In this document: in pieces, positions 24,257-32,476 of the stretch | How positions within the stretch are numbered: the first letter of the stretch is position 1 | How the letters are laid out: the number at the start of each line of letters is the position of its first letter | Assembly: GCA_024642005.1 (NCBI GenBank) | Contig: JAHECA010000029.1 | Coordinates: 1-36,576, forward strand | Length of the DNA: 36,576 nt | Direction: 5' to 3' | From: Robiginitalea sp. | GTDB lineage: Bacteria; Bacteroidota; Bacteroidia; Flavobacteriales; Flavobacteriaceae | The notes under the pieces: model-generated | Seen by the model: the letters and a program-made list of their open reading frames with translations, nothing else | What the model was told of the DNA's origin: nothing | Database searches by the model: none | Program-made: the position numbers and the translations under genes

Positions 24257-27200
24257 ATGGACCCGCATACCTCTCTTGAATTATTCCGGGAAGTGGGATC
24301 GGAAACTTCCCAGGGCCTGATCCTGACCGACAGGCATGGCCTCATCTTGCAGATGAACGAGGCCGCCGAGCACCTCTCGGGTTACCTGAGCGCCGAATTG
24401 GAAGGCAGCCCGCTGCAAACCCTTATCGCTGAAGCCCTGCCGACTGATTTCCTGACCAAAAAACGCACACCCCATACCTGCACCCTGCAACCCCAGGCAG
24501 GTCCTGAAATCCCTGTGGCGCTAAAATTCAGCCCCATGATTGGCGCAGGGCAGTTCCAGGTACTGCTGTTGCGCGACCTGAGGATGGAACTGCCCGACGA
24601 GGCCAGGATAAAAAGGCAGCAAACCAAGCTGAATGCGCTGCTGGAAGCCATCCCCGACAGTATTTTTTTCCAGGACTTCGACGGTAACTTTCTCGACTAT
24701 TACCCCCCGGTAACCGGTCGTTTTCTGGCGCCAGGCACCCAGGTAAAGGGGCGCAACATCGCTCAGGTGTTTCCAGAAGAACTGGCTACCCGCTTTCTGG
24801 AGGCTTTTAGGGAGATCAGGGCCAAACGCGAAACCGTGCAGTTCGAATTCAGCCAGGGAACCAGGCCGGTATCGCATTTCGAGGCCCGTGTAGTGCCCAT
24901 GAACAACCACAAGATCCTTTCCATCGTCAGGGAGGTTACCGAGAGCGTGCGCAACAAGCAGGAACTGGAGAAGGAAAAAACCCTGCTCCGGAATTACCTC
25001 GACACGGCTGCCTCCATGTTTGTAGTCATCAATGCCGACCACCGGATTCTGATGGCCAATAAAAAGACCTGCGAAGTGCTGGGGTACAGCCATCGGGAGC
25101 TGTTGGAGAAAAACTGGTTCAGCCGGTTTGTGCCCGAAGAAGACCGAAGCCGGCAGGAAGCCCTGTTCGACCGCAGTATCCGTCGGCGCAGCCGGCAGTC
25201 GGAGTACTTCGAAAGCTACGTGATTACGCGCAAGGGAATACGCCGGCTCATCAGGTGGCGAAACGCCCTGCTTCGCGATGAGCGCGGCAAGGTTACCGGC
25301 CTGATCTGCTCAGGGGTAGATGTCACCAAACGCAAAGAAGCCGAGCAGGAGTTATTTGAAAGCGAAGCGCGCAACCGGGCCATCCTCGATGCCATCCCCG
25401 ACCTGATCCTGATCCACGACTGCCAGGGCAGGCTGCTCGACCTGGAAACCTCGGAAGCCCAGCAAGACCTTTTCCCGCAAGGCGGCCTGAAACAGCGGCA
25501 AACCGAGGCGCTTTTCCCTGCAGAAGTAGCCAGGCAAATGCGCGATATCATTGAGAAAGTCTGTCTGAGCGGGGAACCGCAGACCCTCGAATTTACCATG
25601 GCATCCCCCAGGGGGCTGCTGCATTTTGAGGCGCGGTATGTGCATATGGAGGGCCAGAGGGCCCTGGCCGTGGCCCGCGACATCACCCGGTCCAAATCGG
25701 TGCAGAATGTGCTGGAGCTGCGCAACCGGGCCCTGGAAGCTGCCAGCGACGGCATCGTGATCTCCGACGCCCGACTGCCCGACCAGCCAGTTATTTACAG
25801 CAACAGGGCCTTTACCAAAATTACCGGCTATGAGGCCGCGGAAATCCTGGGGCGCAACTGCCGCTTGCTGCAGGGCAAAGATCGCGACCAGGAAAGCATT
25901 GCCCTGATCTCCCAGGCGGTCAGCCAGGGTGAACCCTGCCGGGCCGTGCTGCGCAACTACCGTAAAAACGGGGAACTCTTCTGGAACGAGTTGTCGATTA
26001 CCCCGATCAAAGATACCGTAGGGATAACCACGCATTTTATCGGGGTGCTCCGCGATGTGAGCCAAAAAATCGCCGAGGAAAACCGGCAGCAGGGCATCCG
26101 CAACCTGCTCGAAGCCATAACGGAAGACCGGCCGCTGCCCGAAATAGGGAAACAGCTCTGCGAACTCCTGGTCGCGCAAACGGGCTCGGGGTCGGCCCTG
26201 ATCGCTACGCTGCATGAAGAAACCCGACAACTGCAAGCCCTGGCCAATTACGCCCTTCCCGCTTCCCTGGTCGGGCCTGTTGAATCCATTCCCATTGACC
26301 GTCAACCACCCTGCCCCTGCAGCAAAGCTGCCAACATTAAATCGGAAGTAATCGTGGAAGATATTATGGCCGATAAGCAGTGGAAAGACTGGGATTCGCC
26401 CATGCGGGAAAACGGCTTTATGGCCTGCTGGTCGTTCCCGGTGTTGTCTTCCTCCAACCAGGTATTGGGCACCTGCACGCTGTACCGGCCCGAAACCGGC
26501 GGGCCAGACAGGGAAACCAGGGAACTGATCCGCGAGGTAACCCAGCTTACCGGGGTCGCCGTCGAACGGCATCAGTCACAGGTAAAACTGCGGCAAAGCA
26601 ATGCCCAACTGGAAGCGTATACCCAGATCCTGGAGCAGAGCGTGGAGGAACGTACCCGCGAGGTAAAGGCCACCATGCAAAAACTCCTTAAAACAAACGA
26701 GGAGCTGGAAGAGCAGATCAATACCACACGCCAGGCCGAAAGCCGGGCACTTGCAAGCCAGGCCCTGTTTGCAGCCATCGCCCGCCACTTCCCGAAAGGG
26801 GTTATCATGGTGCTCGACCGCCACCTTGCCTTCGTACACCTTGAAGGGGAAGACATGCCCCGCATGAGCCTGGATACCTGGAATTACCAGGGGCAGCGCC
26901 TGCAAGACCTGCCCGGGTTTGAACCCGCTCAGATCGACCTGCTCAAAGCCCGGATCGGCGAAACCCTGGCGGGCTCGCACCTGTCATTTGAGATGGAATA
27001 CCTCGAACAGGCCTATATGGTGAATTCCACGCCCCTGTCCATTGATGACCAACTCCATTGGGCCCTGCTGGTCTGGAGCAACACCACCGAGATGAAGCAC
27101 ACCGAACAGGAATTGATACGCGCCCTAGAAACCGAGCAGGAGCTCAACGATTTGAAATCGCGGTTCATGTCGATGGCTTCCCACGAATTCCGCACCCCGC

Positions 27201-27859
27201 TAAGCGCCATCCTTTCCTCTGCCATCCTGATCGGCAAACAGAATGAGCCGGGCAGGGAATCCAAGCGCGAGCGCTATGTGAAACAGATCAAGAACAACGT
27301 CAGGAACCTCGTCGTGATTTTGGACGACTTCCTCTCGCTCAGCAAACTGGAAGAGGGGGAAATCAGTTGTCAACCGGCCGATTTTGATTTGAGGGAGCTC
27401 CTGCGTTCGGTACTGGAGGAAATGGAGACCAACCTGAAGGTGGGCCAGCATTTCGTGGAAGACTGCCAGCCCACTTCCTACAAGCTCTGGCAAGATCCGA
27501 AGCTCACCCGTCACATCCTGGTAAACCTGCTTTCGAATGCCATCAAGTACTCGGCTGAAAATTCGACCATAGAGATCGTGCTGGGCCGGGAGGGCAGGCA
27601 CTTTGTGCTTTCGGTGCGCGACGAGGGCATGGGCATCCCTGAAAACGAACAGGGTCAGATCTTCAACCGCTTTTTCAGGGCCCGGAACGCCGAGAACATT
27701 CAGGGTACGGGCCTGGGCTTGAATATCGTGAAACAATACACCGAACTCATGGGCGGAACCATTGAATTTAGCAGTAAATTAGGGGAAGGAAGCCTCTTTA
27801 TACTGAAGCTTCCCAGCTCCTTTAATACCCGAAGCGATGAAAAAGATCCTGATTATTGA
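24257..27859 (+). CDS. Soluble multi-PAS/LOV/GAF sensor histidine kinase
   Basis: A 1200-residue cytosolic kinase without membrane helices. Domains in order: PAS-like segments at about 15-110, 125-245, 255-370 and 385-495; a LOV-type PAS at about 505-605; GAF at about 615-765; a coiled coil near 770-830; one more PAS-like domain at about 835-945; HisKA with phospho-acceptor His976 (SMASHEFRTPLSAI); HATPase with N box (HILVNLLSNAIKYSA) and G boxes (DEGMGIP, GTGLGL). The LOV domain has GRNCRLLQG with photoactive Cys535, FMN-contacting Asn567 and Asn577 (NYRKNG, FWNEL), but Leu598 where Gln is normal (GVL, not GVQ). The GAF carries a CPC motif. The ATG at 24257 was chosen since the TTG at 24203 lies inside the predicted -7 box. 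It overlaps its response regulator by 23 bases. Confidence 0.93.
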   Translation: MDPHTSLELFREVGSETSQGLILTDRHGLILQMNEAAEHLSGYLSAELEGSPLQTLIAEALPTDFLTKKRTPHTCTLQPQAGPEIPVALKFSPMIGAGQFQVLLLRDLRMELPDEARIKRQQTKLNALLEAIPDSIFFQDFDGNFLDYYPPVTGRFLAPGTQVKGRNIAQVFPEELATRFLEAFREIRAKRETVQFEFSQGTRPVSHFEARVVPMNNHKILSIVREVTESVRNKQELEKEKTLLRNYLDTAASMFVVINADHRILMANKKTCEVLGYSHRELLEKNWFSRFVPEEDRSRQEALFDRSIRRRSRQSEYFESYVITRKGIRRLIRWRNALLRDERGKVTGLICSGVDVTKRKEAEQELFESEARNRAILDAIPDLILIHDCQGRLLDLETSEAQQDLFPQGGLKQRQTEALFPAEVARQMRDIIEKVCLSGEPQTLEFTMASPRGLLHFEARYVHMEGQRALAVARDITRSKSVQNVLELRNRALEAASDGIVISDARLPDQPVIYSNRAFTKITGYEAAEILGRNCRLLQGKDRDQESIALISQAVSQGEPCRAVLRNYRKNGELFWNELSITPIKDTVGITTHFIGVLRDVSQKIAEENRQQGIRNLLEAITEDRPLPEIGKQLCELLVAQTGSGSALIATLHEETRQLQALANYALPASLVGPVESIPIDRQPPCPCSKAANIKSEVIVEDIMADKQWKDWDSPMRENGFMACWSFPVLSSSNQVLGTCTLYRPETGGPDRETRELIREVTQLTGVAVERHQSQVKLRQSNAQLEAYTQILEQSVEERTREVKATMQKLLKTNEELEEQINTTRQAESRALASQALFAAIARHFPKGVIMVLDRHLAFVHLEGEDMPRMSLDTWNYQGQRLQDLPGFEPAQIDLLKARIGETLAGSHLSFEMEYLEQAYMVNSTPLSIDDQLHWALLVWSNTTEMKHTEQELIRALETEQELNDLKSRFMSMASHEFRTPLSAILSSAILIGKQNEPGRESKRERYVKQIKNNVRNLVVILDDFLSLSKLEEGEISCQPADFDLRELLRSVLEEMETNLKVGQHFVEDCQPTSYKLWQDPKLTRHILVNLLSNAIKYSAENSTIEIVLGREGRHFVLSVRDEGMGIPENEQGQIFNRFFRARNAENIQGTGLGLNIVKQYTELMGGTIEFSSKLGEGSLFILKLPSSFNTRSDEKDPDY

Positions 27860-28907
27860 AGACAATGAGGACGTTCGGGAAAACACGGCCGATCTGCTCC
27901 ACCTGGCCGGGTACGACACAGCCACTGCCTCTGAAGGGCGCTCTGGGCTGAGATGCGTACAGGATTTCAGGCCCGACCTGATCTTGTGCGACATCATGAT
28001 GCCTGGTATGGATGGCTATCAGGTACTCGAAGCCGTGCTCCAGGACCCTGAAACGGCCCATACCCCCTTTATCTTCCTGACCGCCAAGACCGAGAAGGCC
28101 GATATCCGCAAGGGGATGAACCTGGGTGCCGACGATTACCTGACCAAGCCCTTCGAGGAAGAGGAGCTGTTGGAAGCCATTCGCTCGCGCCTGAGGAAAC
28201 ACGATTTCCTGCGGCAGGAATTCAGCCCGGGCATGCCGGGTATCCGGCAATTCGTGGAATCGGCCGCGGCCTACCTGAACACCGACTACATCGAGCTGAA
28301 GTACTATTCTAAAACCTATGAGGTGCGCGATTACCTCTTTATGGAAGGCGATGGGGCCCACCACCTGTACTTCCTGAAAAAAGGCCTGATTAAAACCTAC
28401 AAGTCTACCGAGGCGGGCAAGGAACTGGTAACGGGCCTGTTCAGCAGCGGGCATTTTGTGGGGCAGCTCTCCCTGTTGAACCCCGGTGGGGTGTATCTGG
28501 AAACAGCCATCGCCATGGAGGTATCCGAAATCTATGCGATTCCCAAGGGCGACTTCATCCACCTGCTGGAAAGCAACCGGGAAGTATCCCGCAAGTTCAT
28601 GGAACTGATTTCGGGTGAACTAATCGATGTGCAGGAACAGCTGGTGCATATGGCCTATTGGCCGGTTAAGCAACGTGTGGCCCGCACGTTGCTGAAACTC
28701 AGGGATGCCGGCCTGATGCAGGAAGAAGGCCCCGAAGGGATCGAAATTGCCCGGGAAGACCTGGCCGGCATGGTGGGAACTGCCACGGAAACCACCATCA
28801 GGGCCCTGTCGGAACTCAAAGCGGATGGGGTAATACGTATGGGGAAGGCACGCCGCATCATCATCGCAGATCCGGAGCGGCTTCAGGAACTGGCCGAATC
28901 AGGGTAG
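27837..28907 (+). CDS. Response regulator: receiver domain fused to a CRP/FNR-type DNA-binding protein
   Basis: A 356-residue transcription factor. Residues 1-120 are a receiver with acidic pocket Glu8/Asp9, phospho-acceptor Asp52 (LILCDIMMPGMDG), a Thr in FLTAK and the Lys in YLTKPF. Residues about 150-270 are a cNMP-binding-type beta roll (LFMEGDGAHHLYFLKKGLIK, GHFVGQLSLL), with no Cys cluster for an iron-sulfur centre. Residues about 280-345 are the winged helix with recognition helix TATETTIRALSEL: Glu318 and Arg322 match the Glu/Arg pair by which CRP and FNR contact TGA/TCA half sites. The gene overlaps the kinase by 23 bases, so it is the likely phosphotransfer partner. It is the best candidate to bind the TGAY-N4-RTCA boxes nearby. 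Confidence 0.93.
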   Translation: MKKILIIEDNEDVRENTADLLHLAGYDTATASEGRSGLRCVQDFRPDLILCDIMMPGMDGYQVLEAVLQDPETAHTPFIFLTAKTEKADIRKGMNLGADDYLTKPFEEEELLEAIRSRLRKHDFLRQEFSPGMPGIRQFVESAAAYLNTDYIELKYYSKTYEVRDYLFMEGDGAHHLYFLKKGLIKTYKSTEAGKELVTGLFSSGHFVGQLSLLNPGGVYLETAIAMEVSEIYAIPKGDFIHLLESNREVSRKFMELISGELIDVQEQLVHMAYWPVKQRVARTLLKLRDAGLMQEEGPEGIEIAREDLAGMVGTATETTIRALSELKADGVIRMGKARRIIIADPERLQELAESG

Positions 28908-28910
28908 TCG

Positions 28911-28926
28911 GGGCGGCGGGCCGCCC
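28911..28926. terminator. GC-rich hairpin between convergent genes
   Basis: GGGCGG-CGGG-CCGCCC lies between the regulator gene and the convergent 77-residue gene. No T-run follows, so its role as terminator is uncertain. Confidence 0.3.
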
Positions 28927-29159
28927 TAGCATGCCTCGCTCCGGGCTGTGAGGCGGCGTTTCACTGCTTTTGCGAACAGGGATAGGGCCACGGTGCGCAA
29001 AAGGGGTTTCAGTGCAAGTTGCAGACCGCTTCTCAAGGTTCCCCCTGCAGCTTTTTCCACGTTGGACCTGATGCGGTAGAGGCTGATCTGCCGTTCCACC
29101 GCCAGGATCTCAAGCTGGGTGTCGATCTCTTTGAAAGAGGAAAAGCGCCGGGTATCCAT
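28926..29159 (-). CDS. Small conserved-type protein, last gene of the ytxH operon
   Basis: A 77-residue protein starting MDTRRFSSFKEIDTQLEILAVERQISLYRIR, a helical soluble half, followed by a hydrophobic/basic C-terminal segment (SGLQLALKPLLRTVALSLFAKAVKRRL) that could lie on the membrane. Proteins of this pattern follow YtxH and holin-like genes in other flavobacteria (it may be a DUF6327-type protein; from memory, not verified). Its ATG overlaps the stop of the previous gene by one base (TGATG). Function unknown. Confidence 0.7.
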   Translation of the reverse strand: MDTRRFSSFKEIDTQLEILAVERQISLYRIRSNVEKAAGGTLRSGLQLALKPLLRTVALSLFAKAVKRRLTARSEAC

Positions 29160-29503
29160 CAGTCGAAGTATAGGTGAGAGAAATGCCTGAGCAACTGGCC
29201 TTCGATGCGGTTGCGCAGCAGGTAGGCCAGTATGAAGATCAGCACATAGGCTGCGCCCACGGCAAAAAACCCGTACGAGGTGCTTCCCATCCAGGCCCCC
29301 AGGCCCAGGGCAGCCCCATAGGAGAGGAACAGAAGGGCCAGCAGGGCGAAAAGCCCGACCAGCATAATTTTTCCCAGAGAAGTTACCAGGTGCATGGCCA
29401 TTTTAAAGACATGCAGTTTCAGGTAGTCTTTTGTGGTATCCAGATACGTCTGTACCTCTCCTACCGCATTATTAAGCGCCTCTTTAGGGGTTGCGGGCTC
29501 CAT
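29159..29503 (-). CDS. Phage_holin_3_6-type two-helix membrane protein
   Basis: A 114-residue protein: a short amphipathic start (VGEVQTYLDTTKDYLKLHVFK), then two long hydrophobic helices (IMLVGLFALLALLFLSYGAALGLGAW and YGFFAVGAAYVLIFILAYLL) and a basic C terminus. This is the pattern of the Phage_holin_3_6/DUF1469 family of stress-linked membrane proteins, which are not phage holins in most bacteria. It lies 6 bases after ytxH and overlaps the next gene. Confidence 0.75.
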   Translation of the reverse strand: MEPATPKEALNNAVGEVQTYLDTTKDYLKLHVFKMAMHLVTSLGKIMLVGLFALLALLFLSYGAALGLGAWMGSTSYGFFAVGAAYVLIFILAYLLRNRIEGQLLRHFSHLYFD

Positions 29504-29509
29504 GGTTGC

Positions 29510-29839
29510 CTATTTCTGGAGTTGGGAATTCTTTTTGCGAAGGTCTTCGAGTTTGCGTTCCAGCCCGGCGATAATATCGTCGGCTTTGTAGCTCATGTGG
29601 CTGAGTGCATCTTCGAGCTTGTCTTCAAAGGCTTCCTTCTTCTCCTTGGCGGTGCGGGTAAGCTCATCCTTGGCATGGGTAATACGGTCGGTCAGGTCGT
29701 GCCTGGTTTCGTCTACTTTGTCTTTGATTTTCTTGCGGGTATTAGACCCTTTGTCGGGGGCGAAGAGGATGCCTACGCCGGCACCGACAGCTGCTCCGGC
29801 CAAAACGGCGAGCAGGATGTTTCCGGTATCACTTTTCAT
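29510..29839 (-). CDS. YtxH-domain stress protein
   Basis: A 109-residue protein with a Gly/Ala-rich N-terminal helix (GNILLAVLAGAAVGAGVGILFAPDKGSNTRKKI), the hallmark of YtxH, and a long charged coiled coil rich in Asp, Lys and Glu after it. YtxH proteins are general-stress proteins in Bacillus and are common with Hsp20 and universal stress proteins. The start at 29839 (MKSDTGN) was chosen over an in-frame codon at 29863. It is the first gene of a three-gene operon with a CRP/FNR-like box in its promoter. Confidence 0.88.
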   Translation of the reverse strand: MKSDTGNILLAVLAGAAVGAGVGILFAPDKGSNTRKKIKDKVDETRHDLTDRITHAKDELTRTAKEKKEAFEDKLEDALSHMSYKADDIIAGLERKLEDLRKKNSQLQK

Positions 29840-29878
29840 GGCTATAAAATTAAGGTTACACATTACTTAAATGTTGCA

Positions 29879-29921
29879 TAAAAGTACTGGCAAGGCATCC
29901 ATTTCAAAATGACCTGGGTCA
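29879..29921 (-). promoter_or_regulatory. CRP/FNR-like box plus -7 box of the ytxH operon
   Basis: Box TGACCTGGGTCA (29910-29921) is a near-perfect palindrome flanked by AAAA and TT. Read on the minus strand, after 23 bases comes TACTTTTA (29886-29879), one base off TAnnTTTG. The ATG of ytxH is 40 bases further on. Confidence 0.6.
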
Positions 29922-29978
29922 TTCGCCTGCGCTTTGAGGCGAGCGCTCGGGGGCTGGTCGGCGCCCGGGAGTGGCAAC

Positions 29979-29990
29979 TGATTTAGATCA
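29979..29990 (+). promoter_or_regulatory. CRP/FNR-like box upstream of the sigma-like gene
   Basis: TGATTTAGATCA followed by TTTTTTTT, the FNR-like TGAT/ATCA variant. Its centre lies 63 bases before the sigma-like ATG. No -7 box is found 23 bases on; TAACTTCT at 30027-30034 is a weak alternative. A perfect palindrome CGAGCGCTCG (29940-29949) lies between this and the ytxH box. Confidence 0.5.
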
Positions 29991-30047
29991 TTTTTTTTCA
30001 GGTAGATAATGCGGAAATTGAGTGAATAACTTCTAATCCTGGGCATC

Positions 30048-30818
30048 ATGAAAGATCCCGTTCGCTACGATCCGCGAGGCGCCGCATTCCAACTCGAGGT
30101 GGCTGCCGGCTTTGAGGAACTTAAACAAGCCAAGGCCGAAGGCCGGCGCGAAGCCTTCAACCAAAAATTGCTGAGCCTGCTCCCGGAGGTGAAACGGTAT
30201 ATTACGCGGGGCCTTCGCCTGGCCCTGGCCAAAGGGGTTATTTCCCACAATAAATACAAACCCGAAGACTTTTTCGACCAGCTCTTCCTGGACGTATACG
30301 ACCGGTTGGGAGAAGTCCCCGGCAGGGATGCTTTTCACGCCTGGCTTTTTGCCCGGGCCGAAATTTTACTGGAAGAGATGGAAGTGAAGGAGATCTTCGA
30401 CGCCTTCCTGTTCGACAACCTCGACGAATTCTCCAGGGCTGAACGTTCTGAAATGGACGAATCGTTCAGCACCGACGGCGATGGCGACCTGATCATGATG
30501 GACGAGCTCGACGATATTTCCTATAAAAACCGCCAGACCCTGCTCCGGAACATCTTCCTGGACGATGCCCACGAAGACCTCATGGCCCTTACCGAAACCG
30601 GGGCCAATCAAAAAAAGATCGAAAGCCAGCTCGACAACGTGCTTTTCGAGTTGCCGGCGAATTTGCGCTCCCTGTTTGAACTGGCATACGAACAGGGCTT
30701 CAGCCCCGAAGACATCGCACGGATCAAGAACATGAAACCCGAACAGGTTAACGACCAGCTCCAAAAAGCCCGCAAGCATTTGCGCCTTGCCCTGGGCGAA
30801 CAAATAGCAAACAGATGA
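30048..30818 (+). CDS. ECF-sigma-like protein
   Basis: A 256-residue protein. Residues about 70-112 (DFFDQLFLDVYDRLGEVPGRDAFHAWLFARAE) resemble sigma region 2 of ECF factors; an acidic linker of about 80 residues follows (SEMDESFSTDGDGDL, MMDELDD); residues about 205-250 (LPANLRSLFELAYEQGF, SPEDIARIKNMKPEQVNDQLQKARKHLRLAL) match the helix-turn-helix of region 4, where SPEDIA-x4-MKPEQV parallels the family. The basic residues of region 2.4 are few, so DNA melting activity is not assured; it may be a divergent sigma or an adaptor. It overlaps the next gene by ATGA. A box at 29979 lies upstream. Confidence 0.75.
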   Translation: MKDPVRYDPRGAAFQLEVAAGFEELKQAKAEGRREAFNQKLLSLLPEVKRYITRGLRLALAKGVISHNKYKPEDFFDQLFLDVYDRLGEVPGRDAFHAWLFARAEILLEEMEVKEIFDAFLFDNLDEFSRAERSEMDESFSTDGDGDLIMMDELDDISYKNRQTLLRNIFLDDAHEDLMALTETGANQKKIESQLDNVLFELPANLRSLFELAYEQGFSPEDIARIKNMKPEQVNDQLQKARKHLRLALGEQIANR

Positions 30819-31243
30819 CACCAATAACCGAAGCCATGAACACCAAAAAACTGGTATCCCGAACCGATTACCTGCTGCCCCGCGGGCTCGACGAATTGCA
30901 CGATCAAAGCAGGGAATGGCTCGACACCCTGGCCTTCTGGAAAGACGAGACCCGCTTTTTCGCCTCCCTGCTGAAACGACATCAGTACGATGTGCCCAAA
31001 ACCCAGGGCTATTCTGGCCTGCTGGCCAATATGGAGCGGTTGCATACGCTGCTCTACGACTACCTTACCGAGGAGATCAAAGCCCATGAGCGCCTGCTGA
31101 GCCGAATCGAAAAAGGGGAAGAGGGGCTGGCCGATTTCGATTACCGGGACCAGCACCGCAAACTGCGCAACAAGATGCGGGTCTTCGAAACCGATTTCAG
31201 GGACTTTAAAAAAATGGTTTTCGGCTATGCCCGGAAATGGTAG
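30815..31243 (+). CDS. Helical protein cotranslated with the sigma-like gene
   Basis: A 142-residue protein, all helix in appearance, with repeated charged heptads (SREWLDTLAFWKDETRFFASLLKRHQYDV; TLLYDYLTEEIKAHERLLSRIEKGEE; FRDFKKMVFGYARKW). No membrane segment, Cys pair or known motif is visible. The ATG at 30815 overlaps the stop of the sigma-like gene; a second ATG at 30836 is possible. Tight coupling suggests it binds or controls the sigma-like protein, but it does not look like a known anti-sigma factor. Confidence 0.65.
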   Translation: MTPITEAMNTKKLVSRTDYLLPRGLDELHDQSREWLDTLAFWKDETRFFASLLKRHQYDVPKTQGYSGLLANMERLHTLLYDYLTEEIKAHERLLSRIEKGEEGLADFDYRDQHRKLRNKMRVFETDFRDFKKMVFGYARKW

Positions 31244-31267
31244 GCCAGCCTGTCTGAAACCGATACT

Positions 31268-32455
31268 TTACCTGAGCAATTCGAAAGCCTGGCGGGCAAT
31301 CTCCAATTCTTCGTCTGTGGGCACCACCCAAATTTTGACCCGCGACCCGTCGGCCTGCAATTCCTGTATGCCCGGGCCGGGCTTCCGGTTCTTCGCCTGA
31401 TCGAGTTCAATGCCCAGGGCCTCAAGGCCTGTGCATACAAGGCTGCGCATGCCGGGGGAGTGCTCGCCTATGCCCGCCGTAAAGACCAGGCCGTCCAGCC
31501 CGTTTAGCACGGCCGTGTAGGCCCCGATATACTTGCGGATGCGGTAGGCGCTTATTTCGAGGGCCAGCTGGCAGGCCTCGTTTCCGGCTTCTGCCTCCCG
31601 TTCTACGTCCCGGAGGTCACTGAAACCCGTTAGCCCCAGCAGGCCGCTTTCCCGGTTGAGCAGGGCCTCGGCCCGTTCGGGGGAATACCCCAGGCTGCCC
31701 GTCAGGTAAAAGACGATCCCCGGGTCGACATCCCCGCTCCGGGTGCCCATTACCAGCCCCCCGGTAGGGGTAAAACCGAGGCTGTGATCGATGCTTTTTC
31801 CACCCCTGATGGCGGTGGCGCTGCACCCGTTGCCCAGGTGGAGGCTGATGAGCTTCCCGTCTGAAGGAAGGCGCGAGGCCAATTCCTGAGAAACATACTT
31901 GTGGCTGGTGCCGTGGAAGCCGTATACCTGTACGCCATGCTCGCGGTACAGGGCTTCGGGCAGGGCATACTGGCGGGCATGGAGGGGAATGGTACGGTGG
32001 AATGCTGTGTCGAACACCCCTACTTGCAGGGCTTCCGGAAACAAAGCCTCGGCCACGCGAATGCCTACCAGGTTGTGCGGGTTGTGCAGGGGGGCCAGGC
32101 GCGACAAATCTTCAATGGCCTCCACTACCTCGGCCGTGATGCGCACGGGGTCGCTGAAGCGGGTGCCGCCGTGCACTACCCGGTGCCCTACGGCAGCTAT
32201 GTCGGTAGTTTTGCCCAGCACGCCCTTTTCGGGGTCGAGCAGGGCGGTGGCGATGAGTTCAAGTGCCCGGGCGTGGTCGCCAGCGGCTACCGGGCGGGAA
32301 TAGTCGCTTTGAGCCGAGCGGAATTGCAGTCGGGCGTCTCCCGCCCCGATACGCTCGACCATCCCCTGGCAGATCCGCCTTTCGGAGGGCATCGCCAGTA
32401 CCTGGAATTTGAGGGAAGAACTCCCGGAATTCAAGACAAGTATCTGTGTTTCCAT
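31268..32455 (-). CDS. ackA: Acetate kinase
   Basis: A 395-residue kinase that converts acetyl-phosphate and ADP to acetate and ATP. The ASKHA signature ILVLNSGSSSLKFQV is at the N terminus; VGHRVVHGG, FHGTSHKYVS, GNGCSATAIRGGKSIDHSLGFTPTGGLVMGTRSGDVDPG and FTAGIGEHSP follow in order. With pta 21 bases upstream in the same direction it forms the Pta-Ack pathway for substrate-level ATP from acetyl-CoA, useful when respiration is limited. Confidence 0.97.
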   Translation of the reverse strand: METQILVLNSGSSSLKFQVLAMPSERRICQGMVERIGAGDARLQFRSAQSDYSRPVAAGDHARALELIATALLDPEKGVLGKTTDIAAVGHRVVHGGTRFSDPVRITAEVVEAIEDLSRLAPLHNPHNLVGIRVAEALFPEALQVGVFDTAFHRTIPLHARQYALPEALYREHGVQVYGFHGTSHKYVSQELASRLPSDGKLISLHLGNGCSATAIRGGKSIDHSLGFTPTGGLVMGTRSGDVDPGIVFYLTGSLGYSPERAEALLNRESGLLGLTGFSDLRDVEREAEAGNEACQLALEISAYRIRKYIGAYTAVLNGLDGLVFTAGIGEHSPGMRSLVCTGLEALGIELDQAKNRKPGPGIQELQADGSRVKIWVVPTDEELEIARQAFELLR

Positions 32456-32476
32456 ATGCGGGATAATGCCTGCTGT

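Noticed and set aside
25352-26572. A 406-codon antisense frame inside the sensor kinase
   Set aside because: Shadow of the kinase gene; composition is Gly/Arg/Pro-rich without domain pattern.
29159-29503. The holin-like gene as a sign of prophage
   Set aside because: The family is common in ordinary chromosomes, and no other phage gene is nearby.
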